This document shows, piece by piece, positions 9,864-22,798 of a stretch of DNA of 64,000 nucleotides. Each line of letters starts with the position of its first letter. Position 1 is the first letter of the stretch. The notes below the pieces were generated by a model. The model had not been told where the DNA came from. It saw only the letters and a list, made by a program, of their open reading frames with translations, and did not search any database. Origin of the DNA: Selaginella tamariscina (taxonomy: Eukaryota > Streptophyta > Lycopodiopsida > Selaginellales > Selaginellaceae); the NCBI GenBank assembly GCA_003024785.1, contig PUQB01000025.1, positions 930,001 to 994,000 on the forward strand. The letters are read 5' to 3'. A program made the position numbers and the translations under genes.

Positions 9864-11630
9864 TGTCAGAGTTTTAACCCAAAGGGCCAACACGTGGCTG
9901 CCATGTGGCCATTTGGCGTCATCACCCTGTGTGAGCAACGCTAAGTATCCCAGAACAACCCCAACGACCCCTAGGGTTAGACTCTAATGCCCAAGTGGAC
10001 AAGAGACTTAGGGTTTAGCCTAAGTCTCCTTAGAATGTCTGCCCCAGAACCCTTGAGGGATAACCCTAGTTGACTTAGGGTTTAGCCTAAGTCTCCCTAG
10101 AGTGTCTACCCCCAAAACCCTTGAGGGATAACCCTAGTTGACTTAGGGTCTTGCCCTAGAAGACCTAGACAGGCTCATGCCCTAACCCCCATTAAGGAGA
10201 CGTGTGTTCCACACATACCCCCGTGACAGAGCTAAGGCATTGTCACTTACCCCTTGAGGAATCACCCTCATCCGGGAGTACAACCCCTTTAGGGGACAAG
10301 GGTACCCTGAACCACGACTAACCCCTAAGGGTTTGAGTGGCCAAGTTATACCCTAGACCTAGAGCTAGTACTTAATGAGGACACGAGTGTGTGCCGTAGG
10401 CGAACACGAGTGTTCTGCTAAGCAAACTCCCTAAGGCTAGGTTTGGGATAACCCTAAGCACATGACCTTGCAAGTGCCTCATGAAAGGGCTTCTGCTAAT
10501 GAGCTTAGGTTGTTCAACCTCTGGATTCCAAGGAGAACACTCCCCTAGCCAAGTGTGCCAAAGCACACCTAGTTACGAGACCTAACCTCCCTTGAGCATG
10601 TGCCCAAGGCTTAGCACCCTAGTGCAAGCACAAGCATGCCTATTGGCTAGAGTATCCAACCCCTTTGGCGACAAACCCATGACACAACCCCAAAGGGCGT
10701 GCCTCAGGCGTTGTACCATGTGACATTTAGCCCAGTGTCACATCTCCATGTGACACTGCCTTCCCTGATGTGGGCTATCATGCCATAGCCCTTAGATTCA
10801 AGAGTTGCACCAAGTACCACAAACGTGGCTCCTAAATGCCAACTCTAGAACCCCTCAATGAACCCTCAGGAATTGGTACTGTGAACCTGTCAAACAAGAT
10901 CCCACGCCCACAGTTGGACAAGGACACGGATGTGCCTTGCTTGGTGTGAGTGCTACACCTAGCTTGACGTGGAGGAGGAGGTTGGAGACAAGCCTCAACC
11001 TCTGCCTCTTGGAACGTGCATTCCGACAAGACCTCCCAGGCATGGATTCGCCAACGTTAAGGGTAAGCTACCCCGAAGGTGGGACGTACCCCTGGCATCT
11101 GGAAGTTAGGGCGGCACAACAGAGGGTTGTGCCTTGACGACACAAGCTAGAGCTTGCACCGGGAGAAGAGTAACGAGCTCAGTCATGAACCCAGGAACCC
11201 TCACTCCTATATACTACCTTATTTATGTGACAGAGGCCCCCCCCCCTGTTTTCCTGTTTACATAAGTGGGCTAGCACTGAAATCTCATTCCCAGAGGGAA
11301 CATACTTGGTGAGTTATCCATCGACCCCTAAACCCTAACCTGTCAAACCTGGGGGTGTTTCTAAGCATATCGACATGCCGAACTCACCAGAACTAGCCAT
11401 TAATCCAACCGGGACACGGAAAACGAGGGTAAGAGTTTTCTAGAAGGTAAGTGCTACCTTCGCTTAGAGTTTCTCGAGATATCTAAGGATAGCCGGCCGG
11501 ACTACCCCTAAACACCTAAGTGCACTAAGCGGGGCTGTTTCTCACTACATCTAGGGCTTGTCAACATAGTACAGTAGGTAACAACAGTCAACGTCCAAAG
11601 TAAAGAGGAGTCATAGTAAAAACTATGACA
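9864..11630 (-). repeat. LTR of family B copy B4, inverted
   Basis: It reads TGTCAGAGTTTTAACCC ... AAAACTATGACA on the plus strand, the reverse complement of the other family B LTRs; length 1767 bp. To its right lies the polypurine tract in reverse (CACTCCCCGCCTTTG), so this is the 3' LTR of a minus-strand copy. About 130 bp of tandem CTTAGGGTTTAGCCTAAGTCTCC repeats occur near 10010-10140. Confidence 0.8.
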
Positions 11631-12290
11631 CACTCCCCGCCTTTGAAAATGTCAACGTCCTCGTTGACGTCCAACTCCAAGACTAGATAATGTTAGAAAA
11701 AACTAACCAAAACTAACATATCACTCTATGCGGAGTTAGCCAAAAGTTCACATAATTTCATTACCCCCCTTGCATTACGCGAAGCCAAGTACTTCAGAAC
11801 CGTCGTTCACTGAGTCGTAAACCCAGCTGCCGGAGGCACCACCTGCGACATGAAGTCACCTGGAGACCTTTTGCACGTCTGCAAAGTCTGTCACCCGACA
11901 CACACAACACTGGTTAATTTCTTTACTTAACTAGAATTTATATTGGAGGCCTCTAGTTAGTGTTGTTGCCGGCCCCTTGGTTAACAAGAAATAAAGACTT
12001 GCTTTATTCCTTAATATTAAATGCTGTTGACGACCTCTGTCGTCTAACATACAACAAGCACTTCTCAAATGCTTGACCAAACACCTACGCATTTCTTTTG
12101 ATTTTCCAATGGTCCCACATCTCCACATGTTACAATATTATAGCTTACATCTCTGCATCCCTCGGTGCTTCTCATTACCCCTTTTCATAAGGGTCTGCTA
12201 CTATACCTATCTCTCATTAGTATATAGTTACGCAAGACTAAGTATGAGACTTTTATCGGAATCAAGCTCTTTTCCGATATAAGAGTACAA
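11631..12290 (-). mobile_element. 3' internal region of B4 (minus strand)
   Basis: Reverse complement of the 3' untranslated region seen at 2852-3505 and 57324-57730, including the AGGCCTCTAGTTAGTG block and the polypurine tract. Coding sequence of pol is not found beyond 12290, so the copy is truncated or was rearranged there. Confidence 0.7.
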
Positions 12291-14800
12291 GTCGTAAAAC
12301 CCTGTTCTTTGTAAACATGTCAATCTGGCCAGAGGCGATCACAGAGGCACATGGCTGTACACATGTATACAACAAGGTCTTGCCAACTGCCATTCATCTT
12401 TCACAACCAACTTTGTACTCTTTCATAACACCGACCAGTTCAGGGACCAGATAAGCTAACATACCTTTCTTATAAACCAACGTGGAAACCAGGAAATTCA
12501 ACCCATCTCTAATGCCTTAATCAAACAATCTTTGTCTTAATTAGTACCCTTATTGTACTCATTCTCCAAAGAGCACAACATACTAGGTGCCATTCAATAA
12601 TTCCTAACTCCTTATCGTACTAAGTTCAAAATACGGAATTTTAAAACTTAGTTTTTCACGATAAGAGTCTCCCTGAACTCGTAATACTGTACGCCTCCGT
12701 AACATTATATTTATTTCCAACTTTTAAACTTATTTCGTTAAATGTTTTTCAACACTATACCGAAGTATAGCATTTCACTAATTGAAACAACTAGTGTTTT
12801 TGATAAACATCTTTTAAAACTAATCCTTATTCTATAAATAGTCACAATTTCGATATTGATACTCTCGAATGGATAATGATCGTTTTAACGTTCAAATCCT
12901 AAGCTTATCAACTAGTTGTTATACTAGTGGATATAAACTTACAATCATATCAATTTATCGAAATGCTACAACTACATTATAGATATGGTCTTAGTTTACA
13001 TGAACCGAACTTCAATTTTGAGACGGAAATATACTGTTACGACAGTATTTCGAGGAACTTTGTTCAGAGACTAAGAGGAATCATGAACTAGTGTCTGGTT
13101 CATCTAATTGATTTAGTAAGATATAAACCTCCACATAAATGCTATCATAACACTGAAGTGTTAGATCAACTTCATGTTTTAGTCATACCTTATATTTCAA
13201 TAGATCTCCCCAAACATGAATAAAATATCTAGTTCAGTACATTGAACTAAGATACATTATTCACTCTAGACACCTAGCAATCCAGAAAGTGACACATTGC
13301 CCCTCAAGCAATGTATTGAGAAATGTCTCATTTCTCAACTAACTTGAAAACACGTTTCAAGTTATAACACTAAGGTAGTGCCTTACCAAAGTGTCAGACT
13401 CAAATCCACTTGAGTCTTTATATTATATGATTACGGCCACCTCATGTGATCATAACCAAGTTTGATATTGAGCGCTCCAAACTCAATATTGAAGAGATAT
13501 CATACTATACTTTGACAAGTCATTTATAACTAATCTTGAAAAGATTGTCACAAGTTCTGCCAAAGTTTAGAATATAAATATCTCAACAGATGAGGTGATA
13601 GGAGACCTCATATTGTCGAACCGGATATTGGACGAACCTTGAACTATAATCATCAAGAAGGGACACCATCTTCTTGAGCTAATCCCGCTACTTCACTTCC
13701 AAGAATATTGAACCAACTCAAGGAACACCATCAAACCTTGAGATAGAACTAACAACTAACCCAAGGAATACAATCGAACCTTGAGTCAAGAATAGTTCTA
13801 TTTTCAATATCCGAAAGATTGAAGATACATACTTTATTTGTTCTTTAAGTGCCACATTTTCGACCATGATAGTCAAGAAACGTCTTTTCAATAATCGTAT
13901 TGACTCTAAAATGAAATTGATATTGAAACAATACCAACTTTCAATTCTCATCGAATACGATCTCTGAGGAGGTACATGCACTTAAACCTCCAAAATGAAT
14001 ATCCGACTAGCTTTTGCTCATTTGACATCACCAACATAACTTATTAAACTTAGCAAGTTTCCTTACTTAGTCAATAAGCAGAGTGGAGAATCCCAAATCA
14101 TGCTCTTCTTAACAAGGAATCACCCTTGTTCAAGAGCTTATCCCCACATTGCAAACAACGTTACAAATTTCAATATTAAAAGTTAATAATGAAAATGCAC
14201 AAGTGTGCGCCGAACGCCTTCACTATGCAAGTCCTTCATTACTCAGTAAACTGAAAATGTAAACGTATGTTTCCAACATTTCTCTTTCTGATAGATCATG
14301 CCATCTATCCCAAAACCGATATTGGTAAGATAACGAAATTCTCTAGCTATTATCCGAAGTTTTTCTCATGATCTCTTATGAGACAACTTCATAATCAAGT
14401 TAGTCGAGCTAGCTAACTTGAATACAGAGTGCGCGCTTACAACTAACTAAGGTTTCAAGTTGTACTAAGGTTCAAATTAGGTGACTTGAACTTAGTAAAC
14501 TATTCCACCTAATGTTACTTGCAGCTAGCGTCATCAAAATATTGCGAACATCAGACAATACTTTGACTACATTGGATCTTCAAACCCATTGCTTAACATA
14601 TTTATCATATGTCATATTTACATTTCATTGTATTATAAGTTCATCACTATAGTCTGCTTCTAGAGTTACACTCTCGAACCATGCACTATAATAAGAGCTT
14701 ATTTTACACTTTATGTCAAAATGTAGTGTTCATTCTTATGTTTGATTATGCCCCTTCTCCCGAAGTCAAAGACGCACTTCTGAACATAAGTCTTTCCCCG
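12291..14800. other. AT-rich relic sequence, no gene seen
   Basis: No open frame with a recognisable domain was found on either strand. A short piece of TRIM core (GCCAGAGGCGATCACAGAG at about 12328) lies at 12312-12368. The stretch sits between two family B fragments in the same orientation, so it may be decayed or foreign sequence inside an old B copy. Confidence 0.5.
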
Positions 14801-15110
14801 TTTGAACACTACAGTTGGATCCGATATTGAATCTTGACATAAGCCAAAACTCAAAGGACATTGTCTGTTTCCAAATCATGTGTTATCCCAAATTCAAACA
14901 CCTTAAAGAAAAAGAAAAATTTTCAATAATGGGTAAGCTTAGCATATCACATGATCCACTTCACAAGACTTAGTTTGTAAGCCAGAACAAACTAACACAC
15001 CATGTCTTGTGGAAACATATGGTAAAGTAACCTGGATAACCTTAAGGTGAAGTAACCTAGAGAAAACGTAACCTGGCATGCAACTTGGAAGTTGCCTTCC
15101 GAGTGCAACC
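14801..15110 (-). mobile_element. inverted relic of the family B 5' leader
   Basis: Reverse complement similarity to 7540-7860: CTTGGAAGTTGCCTTCCGAG, CAAGACTTAGTTTGTAAGCC and the ATGTCAAGAT..AATATCGGAT block can be matched in order. This places a former 5' end of a minus-strand B element here, consistent with B4 at 9864-12290. Confidence 0.55.
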
Positions 15111-15879
15111 TTCTAATAAATGATACACACACCCAATTGTAATAACAAAGATAATGTAAGATGTAATAATCAAGACTCACTTGATATATCTTTAAGCCAA
15201 ATTGGTATATATATGGATATATAGTTTGTACATATTGAGAGAGGTGTAAATACCAAATATGATTCAATTAGGTTTGACTCGTATAAGACATTTTATATTA
15301 AGTGTCTGTGTCAGGATTAACATGCCTATATTAGCTAATGCCTAAATTAGTGTGCTTTGTGTTAAGTAAATTCTAGTGCCACATGGTGCATCCATGGCAG
15401 AGTCTACTGGCATATATATACTGCATATATATCACGGAACCTTACAATATGTGATAAGAGATAATTTAACTACATAATATTAAATAATATAATATTATAA
15501 ACAGTATAAAGTAAGCCATGTGTCACTATTTTGTAGTTTTCAGATTACAACATAGATTCTAATGTTTTAAATAGTATACTCTAGGATTATTACTAACATG
15601 TTTTTCATTTTCATCATTTTAACCATATCAATATCTTTTAATATGATTTTTGAAAATAAAATACACTTGTATTTCATTATTATTGCAGGTGTATTTATGT
15701 TTTGTATTTTACGGGTGTAGCTCCAAGTTGTATTATAAGGATTTATGTAGATTATTAGCATTTCATATGTACTCTATGTAATGTTATAACCACATGTATA
15801 ATAGAGGCTTGAAGTGTTGTTGTAGCAGTTGTTTATGTATGAATTAGACATACTTTTATCTTGTTATGTACTTGTAATT

Positions 15880-16010
15880 AACTTTATTTCATTTAACGTA
15901 CTTCACATTTAAATGATTGAAGTGTACAAGCACTAATAAAAGGCAAAAATGTCCATTTGCTAATATAAAGTGCAGAATATAGTTTTGAAATAGAATAACA
16001 AAACATTAAA
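15880..16010. repeat. dispersed repeat R1, copy 1
   Basis: About 130 bp, very similar to 23917-24065 (shared text includes CATTTAACGTACTTCACATT and GCAAAAATGTCCATTTGC). Its nature is unknown. Confidence 0.7.
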
Positions 16011-16489
16011 TTAAACATAACAAGATTTAGGTCATTAAATAGTTAAGCCTAAACATAAGTAAACTTAAGAGTTTAATAATAAATTCATTACAACTAGATT
16101 AAAGATTCAACATAGAAATAACTCACCAAGTTAAGAATAACAACTGGGTTAAGATTTATTTTAAAAATAAATTAATTAGATTAAAGATAATAATTAGGAT
16201 AAGAGTCCATTAATTAATAAATTATACTATAAAATTAAGCCCACCAACATATGTGTATTAATATTTTATTAATTTTTAACTCAAAGAGTACGCTTATAGT
16301 TTTTCTTTATCTAATTTTTAACTATAAACATTTTCAAATAATCCATCTAAAATTTTCTTATCCCTTCATCAAGCTTGTATTTTGTAAAATTTGAGTAATA
16401 CATCATATATGATGTGCTAATTACTAATTCAAAGTTCACTAATTAGAAATGAGCAAAATCACAAGAATAAAATTCATCTTTTTCAATAT

Positions 16490-16985
16490 ACTAATGAAAA
16501 CAAAGTTCAATAATGGTACTATTTTGTTTCTCATATATAACACTAACATCACTTTCAATGGAAATAGTAATTGCTAAAGAAAGAATTTGCTTTATAAAAT
16601 TGACAATTGCATTATAAATACTTGTTCTCACCCTTGCAAACCTATCCTTTAAAATCATAGAATTGTCATTTAACTTCAAAAACAAAGTACTTTTATATAT
16701 TTGTTTCTCCTTGTGAATGACATAATTAATATTTCATTTTATATCCCCTTTAGCTTCATTGACAACCCAATTTCATCAACTAATAAAGTTTGAATTTTGT
16801 TGCAACTGCACCATCACTGACTTCATTTGGATATTGAAATTCCACATCTTTCAAAAAATTATCATGACTTTCAACATTCATAAATAGTCATGTTGTAAGT
16901 TATTTTCTTAAATTCATTTTTTTTCCAAGGTTTGTTCCACCACTTAAACATGTTATGTACTCCAAGCCTCTACAACTTTCTTTGT
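16490..16985. repeat. dispersed repeat R2, copy 1
   Basis: About 490 bp with clear similarity to 23430-23867 (ACATTATAAATACTTATTTTC, ATATATTTGTTTCC and AAGGTTTRTTCCACCACC blocks). R1 precedes R2 here but follows it in the second location. The minus strand carries scattered codons of a decayed reading frame. Confidence 0.65.
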
Positions 16986-19900
16986 GTTATCCTTAGACCT
17001 CTTTATTGTCAAATAATTATCTCCTCATCTGTGTATTCAATTATAATTATCAAAAATTATTGTTGGTTTCTAATGCCTTTTTAATGTGCACCATACATCC
17101 TCCTTCATATGAGCCTTCTTAAATTTTAGTTTGCCTTATATCCATATAATTTATATAGCTAATTGAGTTAAGCAAGTCCACTCCATTTTACATTCTTTAC
17201 ATCATATCATCAACTTTGCTAAAAAAAAATTTACATATGTTTGACCAATGACACTACCTAAAATGGGTGGTGATCACAAAAATACTTTATCAAAAGTATA
17301 ATAAAGTAGTATAAAATTTAAATATTCATAAACATTTTAACACTTATAAAGTTGTTTTTGATGCTTAATTGTCCCTTGGATTCTAATATCCAAAGCATTT
17401 GTATAACAAATACAAGATAAATTTTAAAGCTATAAATATATTTATTAATCAATAAAGATAACATAACAATTACATATATACAATGTATCTTCATTACATA
17501 TATATTCTTGAAAATTAGAAAGAATAAAAAGACTTGCTTGAAAAAATAAATCACAATTGAAGCATCTTGTTCTCTCTTTAATATAGTATTTATTAATGAT
17601 TAAAAAATATTTATATAGAAAGATATTATTGATAAATAAATTTTCATGCCCAAATTTAACTTATGTCGTGTTGTCACATTTTTATGTAAAGTTGACATGC
17701 ATTATTATATAGCCCTTAGTTGTTACAAGGTTTTATTTATCATTTCTCAACATATCACCTTCTTGTAAATAGTGGACATCTTTGTTAAAGCTTGAACATA
17801 CTGTAATAATATGATTAATAATAACTAAGTGCTAGTCAAGAAAGAGTCACTTTGTAGTAGCATCAAATGGATTGATGAATTTTTTAATGTTGTGTATGTA
17901 ATCTTGATCATGGAGGCATGTTAATGTATCAATAGTTGACATTGAAAATGTGAATCTCTAACCTACTTGAAACAATTGTCTTTTGTTCTTAAATAATCTT
18001 CAAATATAAATTTTCATTTCTTACCATTTAAACATGGCTAATAATTAAGCCTAAAACCTTTATAACTATTAGTCATTTGATAAGTTTATGACGGTAGCAG
18101 ATGTGAGGGTACAATGTTGTGCATTGGAAGAAGTTTGGAAAAAGAATGTGGAGGGGTCAACATCAACACAAACTCACATATTATAAGTTGGATGAGGATA
18201 ATTAACTTTAAAAGACCCTTTAAGAATGGGTTAATAATCATGACATAGCATATTTAGCAAGTAAGTTGTGTTCAAACACCTTCAAAATATTATCAAAACC
18301 TTTTTCCTCATTTCTAACATGGACTATGGAGTGATCGTTACACTTATGATTATTTTGCTCCACTCCACAATATTAAAGTAAAGTGTCATTTTTGAAAATC
18401 CACCTAACCATTCGCTTCACTTGTGTCTCATCCTTAACAATAATCACAAGATACTTTTCACCAACATAACCTTTATAAATTCTTGTTATGTGCTTCTCTT
18501 GGAAACCTATTGTGAATCTCATAGTTTTTTGAACTACTCTTTTTATAGACGATAAGGAAGGCTCTTCAATATTCATAAATATCAACGTTGTGCCCCCAAA
18601 ATCTTAGTTGTTGCCATCATCTATTAAAAAGTCTCTCCATATTTATGTCCTTAAGGTGTACAATGAGGCAGTGTCATGTTTCACCAATAATCTCGTAAAG
18701 CTTGCTTCCCCCAAAAAGACCTTTGTCATGTGTAAGACAAAAATAAAGTTTTGAACATCCTTTTATGTGTTGCTTTCTTTCTTGTACAAGAACATGTTAT
18801 TTCAAAAAAGAAGATATAGTTTTTCAACCTTCTAACTTCAAAGCTTCTTGATTAACTTCAAAAACAATCTCCTTATCATATAGTCAAGTCGTCAGCCTTT
18901 TGTTCTTCTAGATAAACCCTTCACTTCACCTTCATTTTTTTTCCTAAGAACACGACTTTACACACTTAATGGTTGAAATCATTATTAGAATATAAGAGTA
19001 TTGAGAACATGTGAATTGGGAACCTTTCTATAGATGCTCTTGCACAATTGATACACAGAGTTACACGTTAATCCAAAATATACCATTGATACACATAGTT
19101 ACATTGTCATGGATAAATGTAGCTCTAGTGCGAAACTCAACTTCCCGTTCCCTATCACCTTTAGAATCATATAAAATTCTATGTAAGTCTACAAATTCAT
19201 CTTGCCCAATAAAATTGTAATAAAATGATTTAATAAAAGTTGCCCTACATACATGTCACAAAATAGTATTTAAATAGCTCCTTGGTCACTTGCTAAATGA
19301 GTAAAAATGTTTAGTCACATCTACTCCTAAAACAAATAGAAATCATATAATAATCAAAGTTATACTTTAATCACATACATTTGTTAAAAGGTCGTAATAA
19401 AGTTATTTAAAATTAGACACTTGTTTGGTTTGACAACTAGCCTTTCCTTTGGTTTTTTTTACGATAGCAATATGCCTTCATAAAAAATGTATGATGTTGT
19501 CAAATATTGTGCAAGTCACCATATGTAAAACATATGAGAACTTAAATAAATATCTTAGCTTATCATGAGCATGGAATAATTACAAAGCCTTACCGTTTAC
19601 CACATAATATACTCACACTTGAGACAAGCTTTTAATGACTTCAACATAAGTTGAAAGAAGCTTGAACTCTCAATAGTAGTCAACATTAAATTTCTTTATA
19701 GCTTCATTGATAATTTTCTAAAATATCTTAAGAGCCGCCTCATCCCCATTAAGTTGGAATCAATGTTGTCTTTGTTATTCTTTCTTTTGAAACTGGCTTT
19801 CTTGTTATTACTTGCATTTGGAACATGGGAGGACTAATAAAGTGTCTTTGTTTCATGTTACTTAATTTTCATTACAATTAAGGTAACAAATAGGAACACA

Positions 19901-21061
19901 TAATGCTTCTAAACCATGCATTTTATACTTTTAACTTCATTATTTCAAAATTCCTCACACAAATGCAACTTGACGTTTTCCTGGCTTTCTTTGTAAAATT
20001 GTGTACGGTAATTGTAGCAGAATGTTAATTAAAGATTTAACACATAAATGAGCTTCTCAAGGGGTTAAACAGATGGTTTTAAATTAACAATATTGTTAGA
20101 AGTTTAAATGGCCTAACTTCTTTCACATTCAAAATCCACTTTGATTCTCACACCATTACATTCCTCAGTTTACACTTGTAAACAAAGAGGAAATCCTTGT
20201 GAGCAATTTTTTTTCTAAATCTGTCTCTATTTCACTCCTTAAATCAGCCCATGTAGGAATCTTAACAATGACTGGCTCTTTAATTACTATTACACCCTCC
20301 TTCAACTCCTTCGACGCACCAATCTCCATAGCCTCTTTCTTGTTTTTTACCCCTTCTTATAATCTACCCTATAATACATTTTACTCTACATTTGCTTGGA
20401 CCCTACCCATATAGCAAACATATAGAATAAACATACCCTCTCATGTACCATACCTACCTGCATATATACAATAAGAATTAACTATATTAGTTTATTACGT
20501 TATACAATATATATATAATGAATATTACAGTATAGTTCAACAATGTCCGCCTTGCTAGCAAACTCATTTAATTTATCGTTCATGTTACGATACAAGCACG
20601 AGAAAAGTTCATCTGTTAATAGAGGATTATCTTCAGATAAAAACTCCCCATCCGCATCTATATGTAATTCATTGGAAAACAGTGTGTATAGAACACAGTT
20701 GCATTCTAACATCATATAAACACATTTCCCATTTTAATCACTAAGTACAAGCAGCTAATAAGATATATATTTATTTACGCAAATCGTCAATGCATATACA
20801 TATATAAGAGAACCCATACACACACAGGCCTTCTACACATGTAACTTGAAGTGTATACTATTTCACCGTTTTCCCAAACAAAGTATCACCAGTGGGAACC
20901 CAAGGCTTCTTTCTTTCCCATGCCTTTTTGTGGCAAAACAAGTACTCGACTAAGTATTTCAAGTCTGATCATCCACACGTGGAACACTTAGAAACGTGGA
21001 TACTTACATAAGTAATGAACCCTAAAAGTTAAGGGTTTAGTTACCTTTTTCTTGCCCTTAC

Positions 21062-21070
21062 CTTTAAATA
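21062..21070 (+). promoter_or_regulatory. TATA-like element of the SCP-type phosphatase gene
   Basis: CTTTAAATA lies 35-43 bp upstream of the ATG at 21105. Its position relative to the start codon would imply a very short 5' UTR, so a further upstream element is also possible. Confidence 0.35.
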
Positions 21071-21104
21071 CCTAAAATGAATAACGAGGGTTAGGTTTGA
21101 CAAA

Positions 21105-21770
21105 ATGAAGCGCAAAGCGGAGGAAGAAGTGAGCACCCCGTCACAATGGGATTTCGTAGCTACCGCCAGTTGGATTCATAAGAAAAGGAAGCGAACGAGG
21201 TATAGTGATTCGACATCCATATTGCTGCCGCCCCAATCCGAAGGACAAAGAGACAAACCCACTCTTGTCCTAGACATGGACAGGACATTGATCTTCTCCT
21301 GCACGGATAACGTCATCTTGAAGTTCGGTGGCAAGAGTGCGAGTATCCCCGTCTCAAGAGTTGCTAAGAGGCCGGGAGTGGACGAGTTTCTACAGCAGAT
21401 GGCCAGGGTTTACGAAATTGTGGTGTTTACCTGCGGGATCAAGCAATATGCAGACACCATCCTGGATAAACTTGACCCAGAAGGCAAGTTAATTGTGCAC
21501 AGGCTCTATAGAGACTCCTGCACGCTGTTAGAAGGCAAGAGAACAAAAGACTTATCGAGACTGGGACGGGATATAAAGAAAGTGGTGATCGTGGATGATA
21601 AGGAGAAGTCTTTTCGTTTAAATCCAAGTAATGGTATAAAGATTAAAGCGTTTAAGCATGAGAGTAATCATACGTACGATGAGCTTAAGACGCTCACTAG
21701 TTACTTGTTGCATCTTACAAAGGCTGAAGATGTAAGAATAGTGTTACAGGAACAGCCGCCTCACCTATAG
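21105..21770 (+). CDS. FCP1/SCP-type (NIF) HAD-family protein phosphatase, intronless
   Basis: This 221-aa protein carries the HAD/FCP1 catalytic motif D-x-D-x-T as D57-M-D59-R-T61 (LVLDMDRTL), where family knowledge assigns the first Asp as the phosphoryl acceptor. Motif II is VVFTCG (residues 106-111) and motif III is VVIVDDKEKS (160-169), with D164/D165 for Mg2+ binding. Such proteins dephosphorylate Ser residues of the RNA polymerase II C-terminal repeat or other nuclear substrates. The N-terminus has two basic clusters (KRK at 2-4, KKRKR at 26-30) that suggest nuclear import. The length fits a catalytic domain alone, with no BRCT domain, as in SCP-like members. It has no intron although neighbours have many, so it may be a retrocopy, but the frame is intact. 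The exact substrate is not known. Confidence 0.85.
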   Translation: MKRKAEEEVSTPSQWDFVATASWIHKKRKRTRYSDSTSILLPPQSEGQRDKPTLVLDMDRTLIFSCTDNVILKFGGKSASIPVSRVAKRPGVDEFLQQMARVYEIVVFTCGIKQYADTILDKLDPEGKLIVHRLYRDSCTLLEGKRTKDLSRLGRDIKKVVIVDDKEKSFRLNPSNGIKIKAFKHESNHTYDELKTLTSYLLHLTKAEDVRIVLQEQPPHL

Positions 21771-22580
21771 CTATAGACTGGGACTGACAAAGTTCAAACA
21801 GGTTCCTTATCCATTGTATTTATTGTATTGTTTAAACAATTCAGAGACAAACAATGTGTTCAGAATCGTATATATATATCGTTGTGACTAAGTAATTCTA
21901 ATTAATGTAACACATGAATAAACATGTACATCCTAGACTTAAATAGTTATATATACTTGTCATATCTTAATGTATATATAACTTATGCGTTATGTAGTTG
22001 TGCATATCTCTCTGTATATATGATTTCTGTTGTGCCGAATGATATCACGTCCACGTGTCCGTTTTCTGCAATCTACCAACACATTATATGGCATATATTA
22101 ACGCAGATTGATACAGAATTAAAATGAACATTCGTTAAATATGATACACTATAAACATTTAAATATGCAAATTAAATATGAAAGCGAGTTTAATAATACG
22201 CATAAACATTAAATAATTATGCTTTACTATAATTATGTCAATGTATGTAAATTATATACACAAACGTATTTTCTACAATATAATTATTATTACTTAATTA
22301 TATGTATACACATTTGTGTGTGAACCTATTTATATTATTTTGAGTAACATAATCAAATTTAATCAGTATAATAGAATAATATATACACAAGCTGGTATAA
22401 AAACGTAATACAACGACATTTCAAGCACATAAACTATAGACCTCAATTCATGAGATGCTACAGACTCATCAGGACTGCAAAGCTCCATTCTTGCAAAAGA
22501 TTATAGAACGATATAGCTGTATAGGGACTATATGTATGATAATACTAAATCTTAAAAGAAACTAGCAATAGCGGGAACAA
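21771..22580. other. AT-rich spacer
   Basis: 3' flank of the phosphatase gene and AT-rich sequence with ATATAT runs. I see no gene. The part from about 22430 may belong to the same minus-strand transcript as the snoRNA candidates. Confidence 0.5.
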
Positions 22581-22665
22581 CGTCTCAGAGAGAAGATTAG
22601 TCTATAGTGCAGCTCATTTGTCCAAAAGGACTCGCTGACAACAAAAATTGCTCTCATCATAGACA
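22581..22665 (-). ncRNA. candidate C/D-box snoRNA 2
   Basis: On the minus strand an 85-nt segment has a perfect C box (ATGATGA) near the 5' end and a perfect D box (CTGA) near the 3' end. The flanks TGTC and GACG can form a short terminal stem with one U-G pair. An internal hairpin (GTCC TTTT GGAC) sits in the middle. C/D snoRNAs guide 2'-O-methylation; the presumed guide lies upstream of CTGA (GACTAATCTTCTCT), but I could not assign an rRNA target. It follows candidate 1 by 33 nt, as in plant polycistronic clusters. Confidence 0.45.
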
Positions 22666-22698
22666 GAAAAGTTCACAATCTCAAAATATACAATATTG

Positions 22699-22798
22699 GG
22701 CAAATCAGAGTATACTGGCTTAGCACCCATTACGAGTGAGCAGCGAGATCGTAGAATCAGAGTCGATCATACGGGGAAAGATAAACATCATCTTCGCC
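22699..22798 (-). ncRNA. candidate C/D-box snoRNA 1
   Basis: On the minus strand the 100-nt segment starts GGCGAAG-ATGATGT and ends CTGA-TTTGCC. The terminal stem GGCGAA/TTTGCC is six pairs (one G-U) and abuts a near-consensus C box (ATGATGT, 6 of 7) and a perfect D box. An internal CTGA serves as a possible D' box. This geometry is typical of box C/D snoRNAs. Target rRNA sites could not be worked out. No convincing protein reading frame covers the segment. Confidence 0.5.

Larger units (their letters stand above)
15111..20900. other. AT-rich intergenic region with degraded repeats
   Basis: About 5.8 kb with strong AT bias and no supportable gene. Short minus-strand reading frames (16491-16685, 18373-18585) look like remnants of a mobile element protein but show no domain I can name. 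Two blocks recur at 23430-24065 (see separate entries). Short similarity (AAGCTTCTTGATTAAC) is shared with 63028-63043. Confidence 0.5.

Noticed and set aside
18373-18585. Minus-strand 70-codon frame as a possible transposase
   Set aside because: No recognisable domain or catalytic residues, and surrounding sequence is too decayed to support a call.
22440-22480. CTGATGAG on the minus strand, hammerhead-ribozyme-like
   Set aside because: The required GAAA and third stem are absent; it might at most be a C box, but no D box follows at a proper distance.
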